DNA of 64,000 nucleotides from Arcobacter arenosus (GCF_005771535.1 NZ_VANU01000001.1:496001-560000); one strand, 5' to 3'. Positions 43,114-54,020 are shown, counted from the first letter of the stretch. The notes: generated by a model not told the origin, from the letters alone. A program made the numbers and translations.

Positions 43114-44991
43114 ATGGAATTACAATCATTAATTTATTTATTCGTAGGTATTTCTTTTGCAATCTACATTGGTATTGCACTTTGGGCAAAAGCTGGATCT
43201 ACTAAAGATTTCTATGTTGCTGGTGGTGGGGTTCACCCAGTAGCTAATGGTATGGCGACTGCTGCAGACTGGATGTCAGCTGCATCATTTATTTCACTTG
43301 CTGGTATTATCTCATTTAGTGGTTCTTTTGGTGGTGCTTACTTAATGGGTTGGACTGGTGGATACGTTCTACTTGCTATGTTACTAGCTCCATACTTAAG
43401 AAAATTTGGTAAATTTACAGTACCTGATTTCGTTGGTGATAGATATTATTCAGATACTGCAAGACTTGTTGCGGTTATTTCGGTTATCTTTGTTTCGTTC
43501 ACATATGTTGCTGGACAAATGAGAGGTGTTGGTATCGTATTCTCAAGATTCTTACAAGTTGATGTAAACACTGGTGTACTTATTGGTATGGGTGTTGTAT
43601 TCTTCTACTCAGTTCTTGGTGGTATGAAAGGTATTACTTATACTCAGGTTGCACAATATGTTGTTATGATTTTTGCTTATATGATTCCAGCAATCTTCAT
43701 TTCATTACAAGTTACTGATACATTCTTACCACAATTAGGATTATTCGGATCAACTACATTTGCATTCCATGATGGAGTTAAAGTTATTCCTGAAGGAACT
43801 TATCTGTTGCATGCATTGGATACCGCAGTTACTGACTTAGGGTTTAGTGCATATACTAATCCAGGTAACTTAACAAATATGTTCTTATTAACAGTTGCAT
43901 TAATGCTTGGTACTGCTGGTCTTCCACACGTTATCGTTAGATTCTTTACAGTTCCAACTGTACAAGATGCAAGAAGTTCTGCTGGTTGGGCATTAGTATT
44001 TATTGCAATCATGTATACAACTATTTCTTCAGTTGCTGCATTCTCAAGATTAAACTTAATCAAGAATGTACAAAACGTAGAATATAAAGCGTTTGTTGCT
44101 GGTGAAGTTAAACATGCAGATGGAACTCCAAATAATGGTAACTGGTTCAAAACTTGGGAACAAGGTGGACTATTAGCTTGGACAGATAGAAATGGTGATG
44201 GCAAAATTCAATATGCTCCAGGTGCAGCATTTGATGGAGCTAAAGGTAAACCACAATTTGATGGAACTAATGTTGGACCAAACGGAGAGAGAGCGACTAC
44301 GAATGGTAAACCAGCTGAAAATTCTGGAAAAATTGAAAATGAGCTTTATGTTGATAGAGATATTATGGTACTTGCAAACCCAGAGATTGCAAACTTACCT
44401 AACTGGGTAATTGCATTCATCGCAGCTGGAGGTCTTGCAGCAGCATTATCAACAGCAGCAGGTCTATTACTTGTAATTGCTTCAGCAATTTCACACGACT
44501 TAATGGGTCAAGTAATCTTTAAAGATAAGACTACTGGTAAGTCTACTTTAAATGAGAAAACAGAGTTAATGTGGGCAAGAATCTCAGCAATCGCTGCAAT
44601 TTGTGTAGCTGGTTACTTAGGTATCAACCCTCCAGGTTTCGTTGCACAAGTTGTTGCATTAGCATTCGGTATTGCTGCGGCGGCATTCTTCCCAACAATT
44701 ATCCTTGGGGTATTTGACAAGAGAATGAACAAAGAAGGTGCGATTGCAGGTATTCTTGTTGGTCTTTTATCAACTGTTGGATATGCTTGGTACTTTATCT
44801 GGGGAGGAGGAACACCTGATGGTTACTTCCTAGGAATTGCTCCTGCATCATTCGGTACAGTTGGTACAATCTTACACTTAGTGGTTGCGCTAATAGTATC
44901 TAGAATGACTCCTGAACCTCCACAAGAGATTCAAGATCTAGTAGAATCTATTAGATTACCTAACAATGCTGGTGAGGCACACGATCACTAG
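43114..44991 (+). CDS. Sodium:solute symporter of the VC_2705 type (acetate-symporter-like)
   Basis: About 625 residues with some 13 membrane helices. The ATG at 43114 has GGGAG five bases upstream; a GTG at 43108 is in frame. SSS signatures are NGMATAADWMSAASFISLAGI and [17 protein letters not shown] large soluble loop in the middle (about 315-430) contains DRNGDGKIQY, an EF-hand-like calcium loop, which I recall from other members of this subfamily. The likely substrate is acetate or another short carboxylate with Na+. A strong terminator follows. Confidence 0.9.
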   Translation: MELQSLIYLFVGISFAIYIGIALWAKAGSTKDFYVAGGGVHPVANGMATAADWMSAASFISLAGIISFSGSFGGAYLMGWTGGYVLLAMLLAPYLRKFGKFTVPDFVGDRYYSDTARLVAVISVIFVSFTYVAGQMRGVGIVFSRFLQVDVNTGVLIGMGVVFFYSVLGGMKGITYTQVAQYVVMIFAYMIPAIFISLQVTDTFLPQLGLFGSTTFAFHDGVKVIPEGTYLLHALDTAVTDLGFSAYTNPGNLTNMFLLTVALMLGTAGLPHVIVRFFTVPTVQDARSSAGWALVFIAIMYTTISSVAAFSRLNLIKNVQNVEYKAFVAGEVKHADGTPNNGNWFKTWEQGGLLAWTDRNGDGKIQYAPGAAFDGAKGKPQFDGTNVGPNGERATTNGKPAENSGKIENELYVDRDIMVLANPEIANLPNWVIAFIAAGGLAAALSTAAGLLLVIASAISHDLMGQVIFKDKTTGKSTLNEKTELMWARISAIAAICVAGYLGINPPGFVAQVVALAFGIAAAAFFPTIILGVFDKRMNKEGAIAGILVGLLSTVGYAWYFIWGGGTPDGYFLGIAPASFGTVGTILHLVVALIVSRMTPEPPQEIQDLVESIRLPNNAGEAHDH

Positions 44992-44996
44992 AAACT

Positions 44997-45027
44997 AAAA
45001 GTCAACCTTCGGGTTGGCTTTTTTTTT
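44997..45027 (+). terminator. Intrinsic terminator after the VC_2705-type symporter
   Basis: AGTCAACC pairs with GGTTGGCT (one T-G wobble) around a TTCG tetraloop, followed by a run of nine T. Textbook rho-independent terminator. Confidence 0.95.
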
Positions 45028-45160
45028 ATCTAAATTTTTATATAAATATTTTGTTTAAAAAAGGTTTATATATGAATTTATTTAAAGCTTTACTCTCAAT
45101 TAATACTTTTTTAATATATATTTTCACTATAATTAATTTAATAAATACCAAGGATTATCA

Positions 45161-46981
45161 ATGAGTCTTAGAGACCAAAAAGAGTTTTTATCTCAAATTC
45201 ATCCATTTGAATTATTAGATGAAAGGCAAATGGACAAATGTATAAAACATATGGATATTGCATATTATCCGAAAGATGAAATTTTAATTACCCCAGAAAG
45301 AATCCCTGAACATTTTTTTATTATTATTAAAGGGATAGTTCATGAATATAATGAAAATGAAGAGATTTTAGTTGACTTTCATCAACAAGACTCCTTTGAT
45401 GCAAACTCATTAATTTATGGGAAAACAAAAAATAATTTTAAAGTATATGAAGATTTAATTTGTTATGAAATTGAAAAAATAGCCTTTTTAGAACTAATAG
45501 AAGAAAATGAAGGTTTTAAAAACTTCTTTTTAAATAACCTTGTAAATAAACTACAAACATTAAAAGAGAAGAAATATACTTCTGAATTATCCTCGTTTAT
45601 GATTGCAAGGGTTGCTGATACAGTATTACATCCACCATGTATTGTTGAAGAAGGTACAAAACTAATTGATGCAATTGAAAAATCAATGGAATTCCATACA
45701 TCTACAATTATTGTAAAAAAACAAAATGGAGAATTTGGGATTATTACAGATTCACTTTTAAAGGTTAAAGTTTTACTTCAAGGTAGAGATTTAAATATTC
45801 ATGTTGAAGATATTGCAATTTTCCCTTTACTTGCAGTAAATCAAGATGACTACTTATTTGATGCCTTTTCTCTTTTAATAAAAAAGAATATTAAAAGAGT
45901 TGGTGTAGTTGACAATGATTGTCAAATGGTAGGTATTTTAGAACAAATTGATGTTTTATCTCATTTTGCAAATCATACTTATGTAGTTGATTCTAAAATA
46001 AAAAATGCAAAAACAATTGAAGAGTTAAAAGAAGCAAGTAGTGAATTTATAAATACAATTAAAACATTAAATGCAAAAGGTGTAAAAGTAAATCATATCT
46101 CAAATTTAATTGGTCAATTAAATACAAAAGTTTATAAAAAATTATATAAATTTATTGTTCCAAAAGAGCTTCAAAAAGATGCATGTTTTATTGTAATGGG
46201 AAGTGAAGGAAGAAATGAACAGATTATGAAAACGGACCAAGATAATGCCTTAGTTGTAAAAGATGGCGTTGATGTTGAACAATATAGACCCTATATGCAA
46301 CAGATGACTGAATCTTTAATTGACTTTGGATATCCACCATGTCCGGGCAATATTATGGTTTCAAACCCTTTTTGGTGTAAAACTGTTAGTGAATATAAAT
46401 CAGAAACTAAAAAATGGATTGAAAACCCAGATATGCAAAACTATATGGATTTAGCAATCTTTTTTGATGCCTTTGCTGTTGCAGGGGATAAAGAACTTTT
46501 AATTAATCTAAAAGATGATTTGTTTAATAAACTTCATGATAAAGATGTTTTTATGGCATATTTTGCAAAGGCAACGTTAACCTTTGACACACCAAGTACA
46601 GTTGCTAACTTTATGACAAAATCACATAATATTGATATCAAAAAAACTGGTGTTTTCCCTGTTGTACAAGGTATTAGAAGTTTAGCTTTAAGGGAAAGAA
46701 TTAGAGAAACAAGAACTACAAATAGAATAAGAATATTAGAACAAAAAAAGATTTTAGAATCCCAAATGGCTAATGAATTACTTGAAGCTTTTGATGTATT
46801 AAACACTCTAAGACTAAAAGCTCATTTACAAAAAGCTCAAGATAATGTAAAAATCAATAACGAAGTAGATACCCATAAGCTTGGTAAAATTGAAAGGGAT
46901 TTATTGAAAGATAGTTTTAAAATTGTTAATGATTTTAAAAAATTTATTACGTATACATTTAAAATAGATAAGATTTCATAA
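45161..46981 (+). CDS. CNB-CBS-DUF294 putative nucleotidyltransferase, copy A
   Basis: A 606-residue cytoplasmic protein: cyclic-nucleotide-binding-like fold (about 1-130, lacking the classical phosphate-binding cassette), two CBS motifs (about 150-275), then a DUF294 nucleotidyltransferase domain with GSEGRNEQIMKTDQDNALVV (about 345-365) and its C-terminal helical domain. The catalytic GS...DxD layout is like GlnD-family uridylyltransferases. Genes of this type accompany actP/acs clusters in many proteobacteria; the target is unknown. A second copy is at 52179. Coupled to the exonuclease gene by TAATG. Confidence 0.88.
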   Translation: MSLRDQKEFLSQIHPFELLDERQMDKCIKHMDIAYYPKDEILITPERIPEHFFIIIKGIVHEYNENEEILVDFHQQDSFDANSLIYGKTKNNFKVYEDLICYEIEKIAFLELIEENEGFKNFFLNNLVNKLQTLKEKKYTSELSSFMIARVADTVLHPPCIVEEGTKLIDAIEKSMEFHTSTIIVKKQNGEFGIITDSLLKVKVLLQGRDLNIHVEDIAIFPLLAVNQDDYLFDAFSLLIKKNIKRVGVVDNDCQMVGILEQIDVLSHFANHTYVVDSKIKNAKTIEELKEASSEFINTIKTLNAKGVKVNHISNLIGQLNTKVYKKLYKFIVPKELQKDACFIVMGSEGRNEQIMKTDQDNALVVKDGVDVEQYRPYMQQMTESLIDFGYPPCPGNIMVSNPFWCKTVSEYKSETKKWIENPDMQNYMDLAIFFDAFAVAGDKELLINLKDDLFNKLHDKDVFMAYFAKATLTFDTPSTVANFMTKSHNIDIKKTGVFPVVQGIRSLALRERIRETRTTNRIRILEQKKILESQMANELLEAFDVLNTLRLKAHLQKAQDNVKINNEVDTHKLGKIERDLLKDSFKIVNDFKKFITYTFKIDKIS

Positions 46982-47613
46982 TGTTAAAAAAATTAATGAA
47001 TAAATGGCGTCTTAGAAACCTAAAAGATGAGAGATATCTTTATCTTTTTAATGAGCCCCCTACTGATGAATATGTATGTTTAGATTGTGAAACAACAGGA
47101 TTAAATCCAAAAAAAGATGAGATTTTATCAATTGGAGCTGTAATAATAAAACAAAACAAAATATTGATGAGACAAACACTTAATATTTTTGTAAAACCAT
47201 CACAAGAGGTAACAGAAGAATCAATTAAAATCCATCAAATAAGACCAATAGATTTAGAAAATGCAGTTGACCCAGAAGTTGCCATTAGACAACTTTTAGA
47301 ATTTATTGGAAACAGACCAATAGTTGGTTACTACATAAAATTTGATATAGCAATGATTTCAAAATATACAAAAAAATATATTGGTATATCATTACCAAAT
47401 CATCAAGTTGAAGTAAGTTCAATGTATTTTAAAACAAGAAAAAGAAGTTCTGACTATGAATTTGTTGATTTGAAATTTGATACGATTATGAAAGAACTTG
47501 ATATTCCGGAATTAGGAAAACATGATGCCTTAAATGATGCACTTATGACCTCAATGATTTTTCTAAAACTTAGGGATATGTCTCCAGCAAATTCTACCTT
47601 CTATACAGGCTAA
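46981..47613 (+). CDS. DnaQ-like DEDDh 3'-5' exonuclease, copy A
   Basis: A 210-residue exonuclease-fold protein. Exo I CLDCETTGLNP, Exo II VGYYIKFDIAM and Exo III GKHDALNDALM with the His-Asp pair give the DEDDh set. It is shorter than PolC-type proofreaders and is always seen with a DUF294 gene in such clusters. It may act on RNA or small oligonucleotides, not replication; this is inference. The paralogue is at 54013. Confidence 0.88.
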   Translation: MLKKLMNKWRLRNLKDERYLYLFNEPPTDEYVCLDCETTGLNPKKDEILSIGAVIIKQNKILMRQTLNIFVKPSQEVTEESIKIHQIRPIDLENAVDPEVAIRQLLEFIGNRPIVGYYIKFDIAMISKYTKKYIGISLPNHQVEVSSMYFKTRKRSSDYEFVDLKFDTIMKELDIPELGKHDALNDALMTSMIFLKLRDMSPANSTFYTG

Positions 47614-47624
47614 ACATGGGAAAA

Positions 47625-47641
47625 ATAGCATTAACGTAGCA
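47625..47641 (-). promoter_or_regulatory. Inverted-orientation TGCTAC-N5-TGCTAT repeat
   Basis: Read on the minus strand, TGCTAC (47641-47636) and TGCTAT (47630-47625) are 11 bp apart, with the same TAA before the second unit as the other sites. It lies in the 202-bp gap before the first DUF485/actP operon, 12 bases after the exonuclease stop. Confidence 0.5.
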
Positions 47642-47732
47642 TTTTGCCCCTAACTGTTACTTTACGAAAAAATCTATTACATTATTTAATGAATAATTAT
47701 TCACTTTCACTATAAACAAAACTAATTGCTGT

Positions 47733-47772
47733 TATAATCACAAATGTTTTCTAGGTGCTACTTTAATGCTAT
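47733..47772 (+). promoter_or_regulatory. Promoter and TGCTAC-N5-TGCTAT repeat before DUF485/actP copy A
   Basis: A perfect TATAAT (47733-47738) is followed by TGCTAC (47756-47761) and TGCTAT (47767-47772), 11 bp apart. Relative to this -10 the repeat would sit in the transcribed leader, so either it represses or another start site lies downstream. GAGGGG precedes the ATG at 47816. Confidence 0.5.
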
Positions 47773-47815
47773 TTTGTATTAAAGTAGGTGAAAATTTATT
47801 AAAAGAGGGGCGTAT

Positions 47816-48130
47816 ATGAATGACCAATTGGTTGAAAAAATCAAAGCTAATCCTAATTATCAGGAATTAGTAAAAAAAAGAACTGGCTTTGCAGTAAAAC
47901 TTGGTATTTTTGTACTTGTTATGTTTTATGCATTTATTTTAACTATCGCATTTGAACCTAGTCTTTTAGGTACTAAAACAGGTGATGGTGTTATGACAAT
48001 TGCTTTTCCAATAGCAGCAGCTATTATTGTAATTAGTTTCCTTACAACACTTATTTATGTTAAAAGAGCAAATGGTGAGTTTGAACAATTAACAGAAAAA
48101 GTAAGAAATGATGTAAAGGATGAATTATAA
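47816..48130 (+). CDS. DUF485 membrane protein, copy A
   Basis: A 104-residue protein with two membrane helices (about 26-48 and 60-82). The start [31 protein letters not shown] and the end [16 protein letters not shown] are typical of DUF485, the small companion of ActP (YjcH in E. coli). The following actP begins within its stop codon (TAATG). Copy B at 50089 is clearly similar. Confidence 0.92.
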   Translation: MNDQLVEKIKANPNYQELVKKRTGFAVKLGIFVLVMFYAFILTIAFEPSLLGTKTGDGVMTIAFPIAAAIIVISFLTTLIYVKRANGEFEQLTEKVRNDVKDEL

Positions 48131-49779
48131 TGTTTAGAATTTTAGCACTAATCTCAATTTTTGCAGTTGCTTTATTTGCAGCTGGTGATGCTTCATTTGA
48201 AGCAACTAAAAGAGAACTAAATATTCCTGCAATTATTATGTTCTTTATTTTTGTTGGTGGTACATTAGGTATTACTTATTGGGCCGCAAAAAGAACTAAA
48301 TCTGCTAGTGACTTCTATACTGCAGGTGGAGGAATTTCTGGATTCCAAAATGGTATGGCTATTGCTGGGGATTATATGTCTGCAGCATCATTTTTAGGAC
48401 TTTCAGGACTTGTATATTTAAAAGGTTATGATGGTTTAGTTTATGCAGTTGGATTTTTAGTTGGATGGCCAGTAATTTTATTCTTAATGGCAGAAAAACT
48501 AAGAAACTTAGGTAAATTTACTTTTGCTGACATTGCAGCTTATAGACTTGCTCAAAAAGAGATTAGAACATTAGCGGCACTTGGTTCTTTAGCTGTTGTA
48601 ACTTTATACCTAATTGCACAAATGGTTGGATCTGGAAAACTTATTCAAGTATTATTTGGTTTAGAATATGAATATGCTGTAATCCTAGTTGGTATTATGA
48701 TGATTGTTTATGTAACTTTTGGTGGGATGCTTGCAACTACATGGGTTCAAATTATTAAAGCTGTATTACTTCTTTCAGGGGTAACTTTTATGGGATTCAT
48801 GGTGCTAAGTCATTTTGGATTTAGCTTTGAAGCACTTGCAACAAAAGCTGTTGAAACACATGAATTAGGACAAGATATTATGGCACCTGGTGGGTTTATT
48901 TCTGACCCTATTTCTGCAATCTCTTTAGGTCTTGCACTTATGCTTGGTACTGCTGGTTTACCACATGTTCTTATGAGATTCTTTACTGTTGGAAATGCGA
49001 AAGAAGCAAGAAAATCAGTTGTTTATGCTACAGGATTTATTGGATACTTCTATTTAGTAATTGCTATCATTGGTTTAGGTGCAATCGTATTCTTAAACTC
49101 AGATGCGGGAGCTCAATATTTTGTTGATGGTAAATTATTTGGTGGAAATAATATGGCGGCAATTCACTTATCACATGTTGTTGGTGGGAATGTTTTCTTA
49201 GGATTTATTTCAGCAGTTGCCTTTGCTACTATCTTAGCAGTTGTATCTGGTCTTACTCTTGCTGGAGCATCAGCAATTTCACATGACCTATATGCATCAG
49301 TTATTAATCCAAATTGTACAGAAGAACAAGAGATTAAGATTTCTAAATATGCCGTAATTGTTATTGGTATTATTGGAGTTATTTTAGGTATTGCCTTTGA
49401 ACAACAAAATATTGCATTTATGGTTGGTCTAGCTTTTGCTATTGCAGCATCTGCTAACTTCCCAATTCTTTTCTTATCAATTTATTGGAGAGGATTAACA
49501 ACAAGAGGTGCTTTCATCGGTGGTTTATTAGGTCTTATTACAGCTGTTGTTCTTGTAATAGTAGGACCAATTGTATGGGTTCAAATCTTAGGAAATGAAG
49601 AAGCTTTATTCCCTTACAAACACCCTGCACTTTTCTCTGTAACTGTTGCGTTTATTGGTATTTGGTTATTTTCTAAAACTGATAGTTCACAAAGAGCAAA
49701 AGATGAAAAGAAAGCTTTTGAAGCTCAAAATATTAGAGCTGAAACTGGATTTGGTGCAGCTGGAGCAGTTGACCATTAA
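48130..49779 (+). CDS. actP: ActP-like cation/acetate symporter, copy A
   Basis: A 549-residue SSS-family symporter with a signal-like N-terminal helix followed by about 13 membrane segments. Family motifs: [35 protein letters not shown], and [16 protein letters not shown]. ActP takes up acetate and related short carboxylates with a cation. It is strongly similar along its whole length to copy B at 50403, so the pair arose by tandem duplication of the DUF485-actP unit. Confidence 0.92.
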   Translation: MFRILALISIFAVALFAAGDASFEATKRELNIPAIIMFFIFVGGTLGITYWAAKRTKSASDFYTAGGGISGFQNGMAIAGDYMSAASFLGLSGLVYLKGYDGLVYAVGFLVGWPVILFLMAEKLRNLGKFTFADIAAYRLAQKEIRTLAALGSLAVVTLYLIAQMVGSGKLIQVLFGLEYEYAVILVGIMMIVYVTFGGMLATTWVQIIKAVLLLSGVTFMGFMVLSHFGFSFEALATKAVETHELGQDIMAPGGFISDPISAISLGLALMLGTAGLPHVLMRFFTVGNAKEARKSVVYATGFIGYFYLVIAIIGLGAIVFLNSDAGAQYFVDGKLFGGNNMAAIHLSHVVGGNVFLGFISAVAFATILAVVSGLTLAGASAISHDLYASVINPNCTEEQEIKISKYAVIVIGIIGVILGIAFEQQNIAFMVGLAFAIAASANFPILFLSIYWRGLTTRGAFIGGLLGLITAVVLVIVGPIVWVQILGNEEALFPYKHPALFSVTVAFIGIWLFSKTDSSQRAKDEKKAFEAQNIRAETGFGAAGAVDH

Positions 49780-49788
49780 AAATACATT

Positions 49789-49807
49789 TTGTACAATTAT
49801 TGTACAA
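49789..49807. promoter_or_regulatory. TTGTACAA-type palindrome between the two actP operons
   Basis: A perfect 19-bp palindrome with 9-bp arms and one central base. It includes the same TGTACAA-N3-TTGTACA found before mqo. It begins 10 bases after the actP copy A stop and abuts a hairpin. Confidence 0.6.
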
Positions 49808-49833
49808 CAAAGAGGGTAAAGCTACCCTCTTTG
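49808..49833. terminator. Hairpin after actP copy A
   Basis: A perfect 11-bp stem (CAAAGAGGGTA / TACCCTCTTTG) with an AAGC tetraloop. No T run follows on the plus strand, so it may stabilise the actP mRNA 3' end as much as terminate. Confidence 0.7.
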
Positions 49834-50088
49834 AACAAAAAATGCTCACAAACCCCCATTATTAGGGCTACTTATAACTATTATTACTTGTTACTTTTCT
49901 ACATATTTTACATATTTTTTACATATTTAGTATAATTTTTGTTCATTACCCTTTTTTTTATGCAATAATACTTTGTCTAATTTGCTATTTCTGTGCTATA
50001 TAGTCGCAGAAAAATAGCTTGTATTTTGACTTATATCATCAAAGAGCTCTCTTATGGCGTGAAAAGATAAGAGAAAGAAGGGGAAAAG
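49834..50088 (+). promoter_or_regulatory. Control region of DUF485/actP copy B with four phased repeats
   Basis: TGCAAT (49961), TTTGTC (49972), TGCTAT (49983) and TGCTAT (49994) are each exactly 11 bp apart. Upstream are three ACATATTT repeats (49901, 49910, 49921) and a perfect TATAAT at 49931-49936. The phased array lies downstream of that -10, so either a second start site exists or the array acts after the first promoter. Nothing protein-coding is seen here. Confidence 0.55.
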
Positions 50089-50403
50089 ATGAAGGATGAA
50101 CTAGTTGAAAGGATTGAAAACAATCCTAAGTATCAAGAGCTTGTTTCAAAGAAAAATAGCTTTGGAATTAAGTTAGGTGTTTTTGTACTTGTTATGTTTT
50201 ATGCATATATTTTAACAATTGCATTTAACAAAGAAATATTAGCTACAAAAATTGGTGAAGGTGTTACAACAATAGCATTTCCTATTGCACTTGCAATCTT
50301 AATTATTAGCTTTTTAACAACAGTGATTTATGTTAAAAGAGCAAATGGTGAGTTTGAAGACTTAAATAATGAGATTAAAGAAGATGTAAAGGATCTAATG
50401 TAA
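50089..50403 (+). CDS. DUF485 membrane protein, copy B
   Basis: A 104-residue, two-helix paralogue of the protein at 47816, with the same ends ([20 protein letters not shown] and [18 protein letters not shown]). GAAGGGG provides the SD. Small partner of the actP copy B that overlaps its stop codon. Confidence 0.92.
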   Translation: MKDELVERIENNPKYQELVSKKNSFGIKLGVFVLVMFYAYILTIAFNKEILATKIGEGVTTIAFPIALAILIISFLTTVIYVKRANGEFEDLNNEIKEDVKDLM

Positions 50404-52049
50404 TGAGAATATTAGCACTAATTTTTATTGTTGCACTAAGTGCATTTGCAGCGGGAGATGCTACATTTGAGGCAACAAAAAGAGAACTTAACATTCCTGC
50501 TATTGTAATGTTCTTTGCATTTATCGTGTTTACTTTAGGGTTAACTGTTTGGGCAGCAAGAAAAACAAAATCTGCATCTGATTTCTATACTGCAGGTGGA
50601 GGAATTACTGGATTCCAAAATGGTTTAGCAATTGCAGGAGATTATATGTCAGCTGCTGCATTCCTTGGTGTTTCAGGTTTAATTTATTTAAAAGGTTATG
50701 ATGGAGTAATCTATGCTGTTTCTTTCTTAGTTGGATGGCCAATTATTCTTTTCTTTATGGCTGAAAAATTAAGAAACTTAGGTAAATTTACTTTTGCTGA
50801 TATTGCAGCTTATAGACTTGGTCAAAAAGAGATTAGAACATTAGCTGCATTTGGTACACTTTCTGTTGTAGTTTTATATCTTATTGCACAAATGGTAGGA
50901 GCAGGTAAACTGATCCAAGTTTTATTTGGACTTGAATATGAATATGCAGTTATCTTAGTTGGTGTAATGATGATTATTTATGTAACTTTTGGTGGGATGT
51001 TAGCAACTACTTGGGTTCAAATTATCAAAGCATGTTTACTATTAACTGGTGTATCTTTTATGGCGATTATGGTTTTATACCACTTTGGATTCTCTTTTGA
51101 ATCATTAGCTGTTAAAGCTACAGAAAACCACAAAGCTGGTGAATCTATTTTAGCACCTGGTGGATTTATATCTGACCCTATTTCAGCTATCTCACTTGGT
51201 ATGGCATTAATGTTAGGAACAGCGGGTTTACCTCACGTTCTTATGAGATTTTTTACAGTTGGAAATGCAAAAGAAGCTAGAAAATCTGTTGTTTATGCAA
51301 CTGGTTTTGTTGGTTACTTTTGGGTTATTATTACAATCGTTGGATTTGGTGCAATTGCATTTTTAAATAGTGCAGAGGGTGCTCAATATTTTACTGATGG
51401 TAAATTATTTGGTGGAAATAACATGGCTTCAATTCACTTATCACATATGTTAGGTGGAAATGCATTTTTAGGATTTATTTCTGCAGTTGCATTTGCTACA
51501 ATTTTAGCAGTTGTTTCAGGTCTTACACTAGCTGGTGCATCAGCTATTTCACATGACCTTTACTCAAATGTAATTAATCCAAATGCTACAGATGAACAAG
51601 TTGTAAAAATTTCTAGATATACAGTTGTTGTTGTTGGAATTGTTGGAGTTACACTAGGAATTGCATTTGAACAACAAAATATTGCATATATGGTTGGTCT
51701 TGCTTTTGGTATTGCAGCATCTGCAAACTTCCCAATTCTTTTCTTATCAATTTACTGGAGAGGATTAACAACAAGAGGTGCATTCTTAGGTGGATTATCT
51801 GGATTATTAACTGCAGTTACACTTGTTGTTATTGGGCCAATTGTTTGGGTACAAATTTTAGGAAATGCAGAAGCATTATTCCCTTATAAACACCCTGCAC
51901 TTTTCTCTGTAACAGTTGCATTTGTTGCAATTTGGTTCTTCTCTAAAATTGATGCAAGTGAAAGAGGAAAAGCAGAAAAAGAATTATTTAGAGCTCAAAA
52001 TGTTAGAGCAAATACAGGTATTGGTTCAGCAGGAGCAGTTGAACACTAA
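50403..52049 (+). CDS. actP: ActP-like cation/acetate symporter, copy B
   Basis: A 548-residue SSS symporter nearly collinear with copy A. Long identical stretches include [20 protein letters not shown] and most of the C-terminal half. Differences cluster in membrane helices and the C-terminal tail ([19 protein letters not shown]), so substrate range or regulation may differ. A perfect 12-bp hairpin follows. Substrate assignment to acetate is by family. Confidence 0.92.
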   Translation: MRILALIFIVALSAFAAGDATFEATKRELNIPAIVMFFAFIVFTLGLTVWAARKTKSASDFYTAGGGITGFQNGLAIAGDYMSAAAFLGVSGLIYLKGYDGVIYAVSFLVGWPIILFFMAEKLRNLGKFTFADIAAYRLGQKEIRTLAAFGTLSVVVLYLIAQMVGAGKLIQVLFGLEYEYAVILVGVMMIIYVTFGGMLATTWVQIIKACLLLTGVSFMAIMVLYHFGFSFESLAVKATENHKAGESILAPGGFISDPISAISLGMALMLGTAGLPHVLMRFFTVGNAKEARKSVVYATGFVGYFWVIITIVGFGAIAFLNSAEGAQYFTDGKLFGGNNMASIHLSHMLGGNAFLGFISAVAFATILAVVSGLTLAGASAISHDLYSNVINPNATDEQVVKISRYTVVVVGIVGVTLGIAFEQQNIAYMVGLAFGIAASANFPILFLSIYWRGLTTRGAFLGGLSGLLTAVTLVVIGPIVWVQILGNAEALFPYKHPALFSVTVAFVAIWFFSKIDASERGKAEKELFRAQNVRANTGIGSAGAVEH

Positions 52050-52083
52050 ACTTAAATTTAGTACTTTTACTAAAAACTTCAAA

Positions 52084-52110
52084 CACTAAAGGGTTTTTAA
52101 CCCTTTAGTG
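52084..52110. terminator. Hairpin after actP copy B
   Basis: Perfect 12-bp arms CACTAAAGGGTT / AACCCTTTAGTG with a three-base TTT loop, 34 bases after the stop. No extended T run. Confidence 0.7.
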
Positions 52111-52178
52111 AAGCTAAAAAATAATAAATTTTTATAATTAATCTGTTAAAATTTATCATCTATATATAAAGAGTTATT

Positions 52179-54020
52179 ATGAGTATACATGAACAAAGTA
52201 ATTTTATAAAAGGGATACACCCTTTCGAAAATCTAACAAAAACTGAACTTGAAGAGTTTTCTAATAATATAGATATTATATATTTAAAAAAAGGTGAACT
52301 TTTACAAAAAGAAAAAGAGGAACCTAAAAATTTATACTTCATTATAAAAGGTTTAGTTCAAGAGCTTTATGAAGATGAAGTTATTTCTATATACTCAAAT
52401 AAAGAGTTTTTTGATCCCATTTCATTAATTGAAAATTTCTCAAAAAATAGTTTTGTTACTGCACAAGAAACAATTTGTTACTCTTTACCAAGAGATATTT
52501 TTATTAAAACCCTTAGAAAAAATAGAGCTTTAGAGAGTTTTTTCTTCCAATCTATTTCACAAAAATTAAATGCAAATATAAATTATGAAAAGAATAAAGA
52601 GCTTGCAAATATTATGGTTGCAAAGGTTAAAGATGCAAATGTTCACAGAGCAGTAATTGTTCCCTATGAAACTTCAATTTATGAAGCTGTTAAAACAATA
52701 AAAAAAGAAAAGGTTCCAACCCTACTTTTAAGGGATAGTGGTGGACAAATTCATATAGTTACAGATTCAGACTTTAGAGAAAAAGTAATATTAAATAGAA
52801 TGGACTTTGATGAAATAGTTGGCAAAATTTCAAATTCAGGAATTAAATATGTAAATGAAAATGATTTTTTATTTAATGCCCAACTTATAATGACTCAACA
52901 TGGATTAAAAAGATTAGTTGTAGTAAATAATAAAGATGAAATTGTTGGAATTATAGACCAAATCTCTTTATCATCGTTTTTTGCTACACATACATTTTCT
53001 GTTTCAAATGAAATTGACAAAGCTGAAACTATTGAAGAGTTAAAAAATGCTTCCAAATCATTTATTAAGATTATTAAATCTTTAAATGCAAAAGGTGTAA
53101 AAGTAGAATTCATCTCTAAATTAATTAATCAATTAAATAGAAAAATGATGAATAAACTTTTTAAAATCACTGCTCCCGATGAACTAAAAAATAAAGCTTG
53201 TTTAGTAGTAATGGGAAGTGAAGGTAGAGGGGAACAGATTTTAAAAACTGACCAAGACAATGCACTTATTATTTCAGATGATTGTACTTTAAGTGATGAA
53301 GATATTTTAAAATACACCCATGAATATACTGAATATCTAGTTGATTTTGGTTTTCCTAGATGTGAGGGGAATATTATGGTTTCAAATCCATATTGGTGTA
53401 GAAGAGAGAAAGATTTTAAAGACTTAATATATGAATGGATTATGAAACCAAGTGGTGATAACTTTATGAATCTTGCAATTTTTTATGATGCATTAGCTGT
53501 AACAGATGACAGAACATTATTGGATAATCTAAAAGAATACCTATTTAAAATAGGCTCTACATCAAAAACATTTTATATGCATTTTGCAAAAATTATTATG
53601 GATTTTGATGTGCCATTAGGCTTTTTTGATGGTTTTGTTTTTAACTCAGATGATAAAGAGCATAAAAATGAGATTGATATAAAAAAAGGCGGAATCTTTA
53701 TAATTGTTCAAAGTATTAGAAGTTTATCTTTAGAGAATAAAATTTTAAGGTCAAGTACACAAAAAAGAATAAAAGAATTAAATAAACTAAATGTTTTAGA
53801 TGACGAATTTGCATCAGAGCTTAGTCAAGCATTTAACTTTCTTCTAACAATTAAATTAAAATCAAATTTGCAAAAACTTGATAGTGGAGAAAAAATAGAT
53901 AATTTTATAAATCCTGACAATTTAACAACAATGGAGAAAGATTTATTAAAAGACAGTTTTAAAATCGTAAATAAATTAAAGAAAAAACTAGAAATGCATT
54001 ATAAGTTGAATTATGTTTAA
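52179..54020 (+). CDS. CNB-CBS-DUF294 putative nucleotidyltransferase, copy B
   Basis: A 613-residue paralogue of the protein at 45161, with the same domain order: CNB-like (about 1-130), two CBS motifs, and nucleotidyltransferase GSEGRGEQILKTDQDNALII. Sequence divergence from copy A is larger than between the actP copies, suggesting an older duplication. It follows actP copy B and is coupled to its exonuclease partner by an eight-base overlap. Confidence 0.88.
   Translation: MSIHEQSNFIKGIHPFENLTKTELEEFSNNIDIIYLKKGELLQKEKEEPKNLYFIIKGLVQELYEDEVISIYSNKEFFDPISLIENFSKNSFVTAQETICYSLPRDIFIKTLRKNRALESFFFQSISQKLNANINYEKNKELANIMVAKVKDANVHRAVIVPYETSIYEAVKTIKKEKVPTLLLRDSGGQIHIVTDSDFREKVILNRMDFDEIVGKISNSGIKYVNENDFLFNAQLIMTQHGLKRLVVVNNKDEIVGIIDQISLSSFFATHTFSVSNEIDKAETIEELKNASKSFIKIIKSLNAKGVKVEFISKLINQLNRKMMNKLFKITAPDELKNKACLVVMGSEGRGEQILKTDQDNALIISDDCTLSDEDILKYTHEYTEYLVDFGFPRCEGNIMVSNPYWCRREKDFKDLIYEWIMKPSGDNFMNLAIFYDALAVTDDRTLLDNLKEYLFKIGSTSKTFYMHFAKIIMDFDVPLGFFDGFVFNSDDKEHKNEIDIKKGGIFIIVQSIRSLSLENKILRSSTQKRIKELNKLNVLDDEFASELSQAFNFLLTIKLKSNLQKLDSGEKIDNFINPDNLTTMEKDLLKDSFKIVNKLKKKLEMHYKLNYV

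Noticed and set aside
45161-45560. CNB domain of the DUF294 proteins as a cAMP sensor
   Set aside because: The phosphate-binding cassette signature (FGE.AL with RAA) is not present in either copy, so cAMP binding should not be assumed.
49901-49928. Three ACATATTT repeats as a CRISPR or iteron array
   Set aside because: Units are only 8 bp with 9- and 11-bp spacing and no spacers or cas/rep genes; they are more likely AT-rich promoter sequence.
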